Shown here piece by piece: positions 59,832 through 64,000 of a DNA stretch of 64,000 nt (the stretch's first letter is position 1; the number at the start of each line of letters is the position of its first letter). The translations under genes and the position numbers were made by a program. The stretch covers positions 2,294,001-2,358,000 of the forward strand of contig JAINUG010000087.1 of NCBI GenBank assembly GCA_029706075.1, given 5' to 3'. Source of the DNA: Aldrovandia affinis (lineage: Eukaryota > Chordata > Actinopteri > Notacanthiformes > Halosauridae). Under the pieces are notes generated by a model. That model saw only the letters and a list, made by a program, of their open reading frames with translations. It did not search any database and was not told the origin of the DNA.

Positions 59832-60048
59832 ACATTTTGCTTTTAATTGTCTGTAATAACTTTGTGCTTACTGCTTTTAGAATAGCTTAAAATTGTCTAT
59901 AAATTATATGTTATGTTCAGGTGTATTGTTTGTACTGCTTTTATACTCTTTTTTGCTTTCTGTTATCCCCTTACTGTGAAGCACTTCGAGCACGCTGTTC
60001 TATATAGAGAAGTTCTATATAGTTTATTATTATCATCATTATTATATT

Positions 60049-60837
60049 CTGTACTTTTGAAGTTAATTTGTAAGTAATGAAACAAAAGAAAGAAAAGATT
60101 ACCGTGAAGGAGGCTGATCTCCAAACAAAACGCTAAACGCATCCATCACAGGAAAATGACTAGCTGGAGATATCAATCATAACATAATTATCTGATCAAA
60201 GTGTCTCATCCGAGAGGCTGGAGTGGCAGGTATTCAAAAAGTCATCAAAGTTTTGCGAAAAAAAGAATCTCAGAGACCCTCAGAGGACAACCTTTTTCAG
60301 AAAGACCATTTCTTCCTGATGAGGAAAAAGGTCCCTGAGCTTAATTTATTTTTCATTTAGTCTTTTTCCAATTTCATGTGGTGTGTTGCGATATCTGAGA
60401 GGCCCCCCTTGTTCACATCTTGGCTGTTCATTTCTCGAGAACGGTGACCCGATAACAACGCACGCTCTGCCTATAGAAACACATTTTTTTGGGAGGGGGG
60501 GGTATCTACATGCCTCGCCCTTGTCCTCTCGCTTGAGAAGTTATCTGAAAAATGAGAAGTCAATCCCACGTGTGGCTCTGTCACTGAGGCATGTCCTGAA
60601 GCCATATGGCCCCAGAGGAAAAAGAAAGGGGGGCAAAAGAAGATGTGGAAATAAAGTTATCCGCTCGAGTGGTCGCCGCCGGCAACCAGAGCACCGGTGA
60701 ACCGGTCAGATTTAAGCGATCAAGCGGATTTGGGGTTGGTCACTCTCCAGGGCAGAGAGACGAGACGGGACGTGATGGGAAAAACAATGTGACCCGTGGT
60801 CTCCCTCCAGCTTCCTTTCCGGGCTGCAATCTCTTGT
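60049..60837. other. no recognised gene; GC-richer block at 60380-60830
   Basis: Open frames of 105 and 77 codons (60383-60700, 60606-60839) are Arg/Lys/Gly-rich and match nothing. CpGs cluster at 60655-60700 (CCGCTCGAGTGGTCGCCGCC). The block could be regulatory. Confidence 0.35.
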
Positions 60838-60854
60838 AAAAAAAAAAAAAAAAA
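60838..60854. repeat. poly-A tract (A17)
   Basis: A homopolymer with no retroposon recognised upstream. Confidence 0.9.
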
Positions 60855-62624
60855 GTGGCAACATGCTCAACATCTTAGTTAGTATTTTCAGCAACCATTT
60901 TTTGGTGCTTTCTTTTGTCGTGTAGATCAAGAGTTTAGCATTTTTATTTATTTTACACTTTTTCAAATGTATTACCAGCATATTAGTAACAACGCCTTGT
61001 TCCACCTCCACAAATTTGAGCTAGGGGAGATCACCAGCCCCACTGTCTTGACATTGATGAGAAAATTCTCGGAGTAAACCCATAAACCTAATTCTCACCG
61101 GACCTGTCAGGAGCTGTCAGCATGCCAGCCGCACCCACACGTTATATACGTGTGCGCTAAACAAAGTACGTTTTACTGCTGACACTCTGTCTTCTTTTTT
61201 AATCGAAGAGTTCCACAACATCCATAATTCAAAGTGGTGTGCTATCATTTGTATCCAGCATAAAAATTTGATGTAGCTGCGGTTTTTTTAACCATTCGTC
61301 TTTAGATACAAACACAGCAGATGACATTAGATAATTGGACAATGGCAATATACCTGAGAAGGTGTAGTAACATTTGTATCATTAAACCGCACACATGCAT
61401 TAGCACCTGAACAACCCATTTAAAATACTGTAGGATTCTGAAATAAAAAGGTGGGCACATCAATATGTTGTGCACACTGTCAGAAAAACTTCATTTGGCC
61501 TCTCCTAGACATCTGCTGGCTTAAAGTCAGGACTGTTGTTCCTGCTGCAGAATTCATGGCCTTTGGCTACATCCTTGCTGGAACAGCACTAGTTTAATGG
61601 TCAGTTGTTAAACCAAGAGCTAATTCCTCTGTGATTTTTTGCGCAGCTTTCTCTCTCACTGTATGGCAAGATCGCAGCTCTCATGGGCTATTAGGAGAAT
61701 GTAACATTTGGTGCCATATGCTACCAGGTTATTTGGGAATAGCGATGAAGTCTTAATGTGGCTGGTTGTGACTCACATTTTGGCAGTTAATTACGACTGT
61801 GACATCAATAATGGAAAGTGAGGCACAGCTGCCAAGAGTGTGAAGCTGGAGACCTACCCCTGCAAGGTGAAAATAATAAAAAAACATAATTATGAAATAT
61901 ACCTTCATTGCTTGGAAACTTGTTCCCCCCGTTCGGTGAGGAAATCACACAGATTATTAGGTATAATTTACTGTGAATGGAGTGATTCTGCAAGGTGTAC
62001 AATTGGGTGAAATTGTATTAATTTATTACATTGTTATACATTTTTGCATTATTACAGGTCCAAAAATGTATATCAATACATGGCAAATTAAGCAATGGTC
62101 TAAGAAAATCATAATAAAAATATATATACACTGGTTAAAGAATACTTGTTAGAAATTGTTTTATGTTATTGGTAATACACTACCTCATTAGCCAGTTAGT
62201 ATTTAATCTTTCAAAACATATAATGAGGTAATGACCATGTCATAGCATATGAGGTAAGTTATAACACTAATGGCTAGCAACAAATGATTTAACTACTACA
62301 CTACAAACTATCTGGAAAGTAGTTCACTAAATTTGAATTTCCCAGACGGTCTCCCATAACAGGTAAGACCCTGTAAAATTCAGGCTCAAAATTTTAGTAT
62401 TAAAAATTTGCTAGAAATAGACATTTGGTATCCTTTTACCACCCTTGAGAAATACCAAGCTAGTACACAAAATACCTCCCATTCCCACAGAAGTCAGGAA
62501 ATACATTTTTATAGTTACATTTGCACTCTGTTCTCAGGAATGAGAAATAATTGTAACAAACATCCCGAATGACAATCACTGCTGCACATAGCCCCATAGC
62601 AGCATTGTCACTTGAATGATCTAA
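60855..62624. other. unannotated intergenic DNA
   Basis: AT-rich with no supported feature. Confidence 0.5.
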
Positions 62625-62660
62625 TATTCAATTCAATTTGATTTGTATAGCACCAAATAT
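62625..62660. repeat. short LINE 3'-end-like scrap
   Basis: ATTCAATTCAATTTGATTTG then TATAGCACC matches the very common fish LINE/SINE 3' motif (AATTCAATTTATTTGTATAGC). Only about 35 bases. Confidence 0.5.
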
Positions 62661-63834
62661 AGTGTTTTGGTTGAGTTATTTTATGCCGTGAATGACAGTC
62701 TTTAGGACACAATCATTCAGGAGTATCTGGTCCCGGAAAACCCTGCCCTCACCCCACGCTGGCTCGTAGCGAGGACGTTTAAGTCCACGCGGCTCTGGTG
62801 TGGTTTCACACTGATAATTGGATGATATGGGGCAACAGCTAGAGGTGACATTTCATCAGTGACAGGAAGGCACACGGCAGTGCCAAAGGCTGTGGAGGAA
62901 GATTGATAGAGGAGCATATGAACAACATCTTGTTCCGGTAATGCTGCGAATGCCAATGTGTTTTTTTTTAAAAGCTTGGACTCATTGTGTGCTTGTTTAC
63001 ATCCATATGAAGTCATCCCTTGTTTTGGCAACCTTCTTCCAGGTTTTATAAGTGGACACACATCATATCTAACTGCATGCCATGGTCAGGTCCCCCTCAG
63101 CGACACCCATTACAGACCAGTGAAAATGATCACGAACAACGACACCACCGTGTGAGCACTTGAACCTGTGGTACAATTAATATTTAGGATAGTTTTCACA
63201 GATGCCAGTATTCAACCTCAGTCATGCTAACTGGCTTATTACCTGCATTGTACCTATTTTCAACAAAAATGTGTTGTAATATGTAATATCTACACAATTT
63301 TAAAATTCTCATCAGCTTCAAAACACTTCAATTTCTATAATTCCTACAATAATTATTTGATCACAGAACTATAGACAGCGTGTTTATATTCAGTGCTAAT
63401 AAACACAACTTCAAATGTAAGTCTAGTATTGTAAGAAAAGTAAATGAGCAGAGGCATAAGAAACCGGAAAGTTTGAAGGATGCTGACAAGAGACTTGTGA
63501 AAAACATAATATCTAGGGAAAGTGTCACATTGAATGAATCATGCATTAATCAATCACCCCTCATAAGAACAAGCTCTTTGATGAGTGTTGTAATGGTTAT
63601 GCCCAACCAAAACATTCCCTGGGATTCATTTTTAAATCCTTATTAAAATCCACAGAGTACTAAAAATTTCTGTTAGGCTTTAAATATTGAAATATGATCA
63701 ATGCTAATTGTCAGGTTCAAGGTCAGTGTACCTTTTAAGGGTTGCATGCAATGTATCTATCATAATTTGTACAATCATTATAAATTCAGGATGTGTGCAT
63801 AAATCTGACAAACTATTGTCATGCTCGTGAATGT
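62661..63834. other. unannotated intergenic DNA
   Basis: Frames at 62717-63061 and 63380-63646 are not recognisable. No supported feature. Confidence 0.5.
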
Positions 63835-64000
63835 ACAGTACGCTCCAAAAAAATTGGGTACTTATACAGCATTTTACATTTATTTTAGAATGGATTTATT
63901 CTTATGACAAGAAAGCAACGATCAAACCAATGCATGATTTGATTGTACTGTCCCCTCTCAAAGGTAATAATAGCCACAAAGTGTCTGAACCCAAAAGCCT
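63835..64000 (+). mobile_element. possible Tc1/mariner terminus running off the window
   Basis: TACAGTACGCTCCAAAAAAA then TTGGGTAC (63835-63862) resembles Tc1-like ends, including the CAGTGCCCTCCAGAATTACT end at 29401, and is preceded by TA-containing sequence. No transposase is visible before the window ends. Confidence 0.35.

Larger units (their letters stand above)
58590..60048 (+). mobile_element. 5'-truncated L2-type LINE, interrupted
   Basis: It retains the 3' part of the reverse transcriptase, the C-terminal tail and the 3' end. The 3' end has the L2-like sequence GTGAAGCACTTCGAGCACGC...TATATAGTTTATTATTATCA (about 59978-60048), ending in an ATT-rich microsatellite-like tail as is usual for L2 elements. 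The coding region is decayed, and a separate insertion splits the element at about 59414-59831. Confidence 0.88.

Overview
This window reads as non-coding DNA from a ray-finned (teleost) fish. The evidence is the repeat content: Tc1-like DNA transposon relics, an L2/CR1-type LINE 3' end, tRNA-derived SINEs whose tails carry a fish-typical AATTGGGG-like motif, Ty3/Gypsy-type solo LTRs with TGTTACG...CGTAACA ends, and many long CA/GT arrays. Species cannot be named from this. I found no convincing protein-coding gene or exon. The longest open frames are about 160 codons or less, most lie in low-complexity or repeat DNA, and none matches a host protein family I recognise. The only recognisable protein similarity is decayed transposon coding sequence.

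Layout. 1-5.8 kb: a local imperfect duplication, an antisense Tc1 transposase relic, a strong G-quadruplex motif and a cluster of TGTCAT/ATGACA motifs. 5.8-6.1 kb: a candidate enhancer. 6.1-24 kb: mostly featureless, with decayed tRNA-SINEs and one of two locally repeated segment pairs (9.3/21.3 kb). 24-29 kb: plain intergenic DNA. 29.4-30.2 kb: an internally deleted Tc1 element. 31.9-33.1 kb: a 145-bp AC array and a very AT-rich block. 33.4-35.3 kb: the only CpG island in the window, followed by two conserved-looking blocks with homeodomain and octamer sites. 36-46.1 kb: more candidate regulatory blocks and a second repeated segment pair (36.2/43.1 kb). 48.6 kb: a hAT-type MITE.

51-60 kb is transposon-rich. 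A Tc1 3' end carries two solo LTRs in opposite orientation only about 8 bp apart. At 53 kb, a perfect 54-bp inverted repeat is followed by a captured LINE fragment. A tRNA-SINE, a 41-bp minisatellite, a LINE scrap and a decayed L2 LINE split by another insertion follow. 60-64 kb is ordinary AT-rich intergenic sequence, ending with a possible Tc1-like terminus.

Taken together the window looks like part of a gene desert or a very long intron holding developmental enhancers. The CpG island with its flanking blocks (33.4-35.3 kb) is the best functional candidate. The clearest unusual structure is the template-switch-like rearrangement at 52.95-53.29 kb. I see no new multi-gene system.
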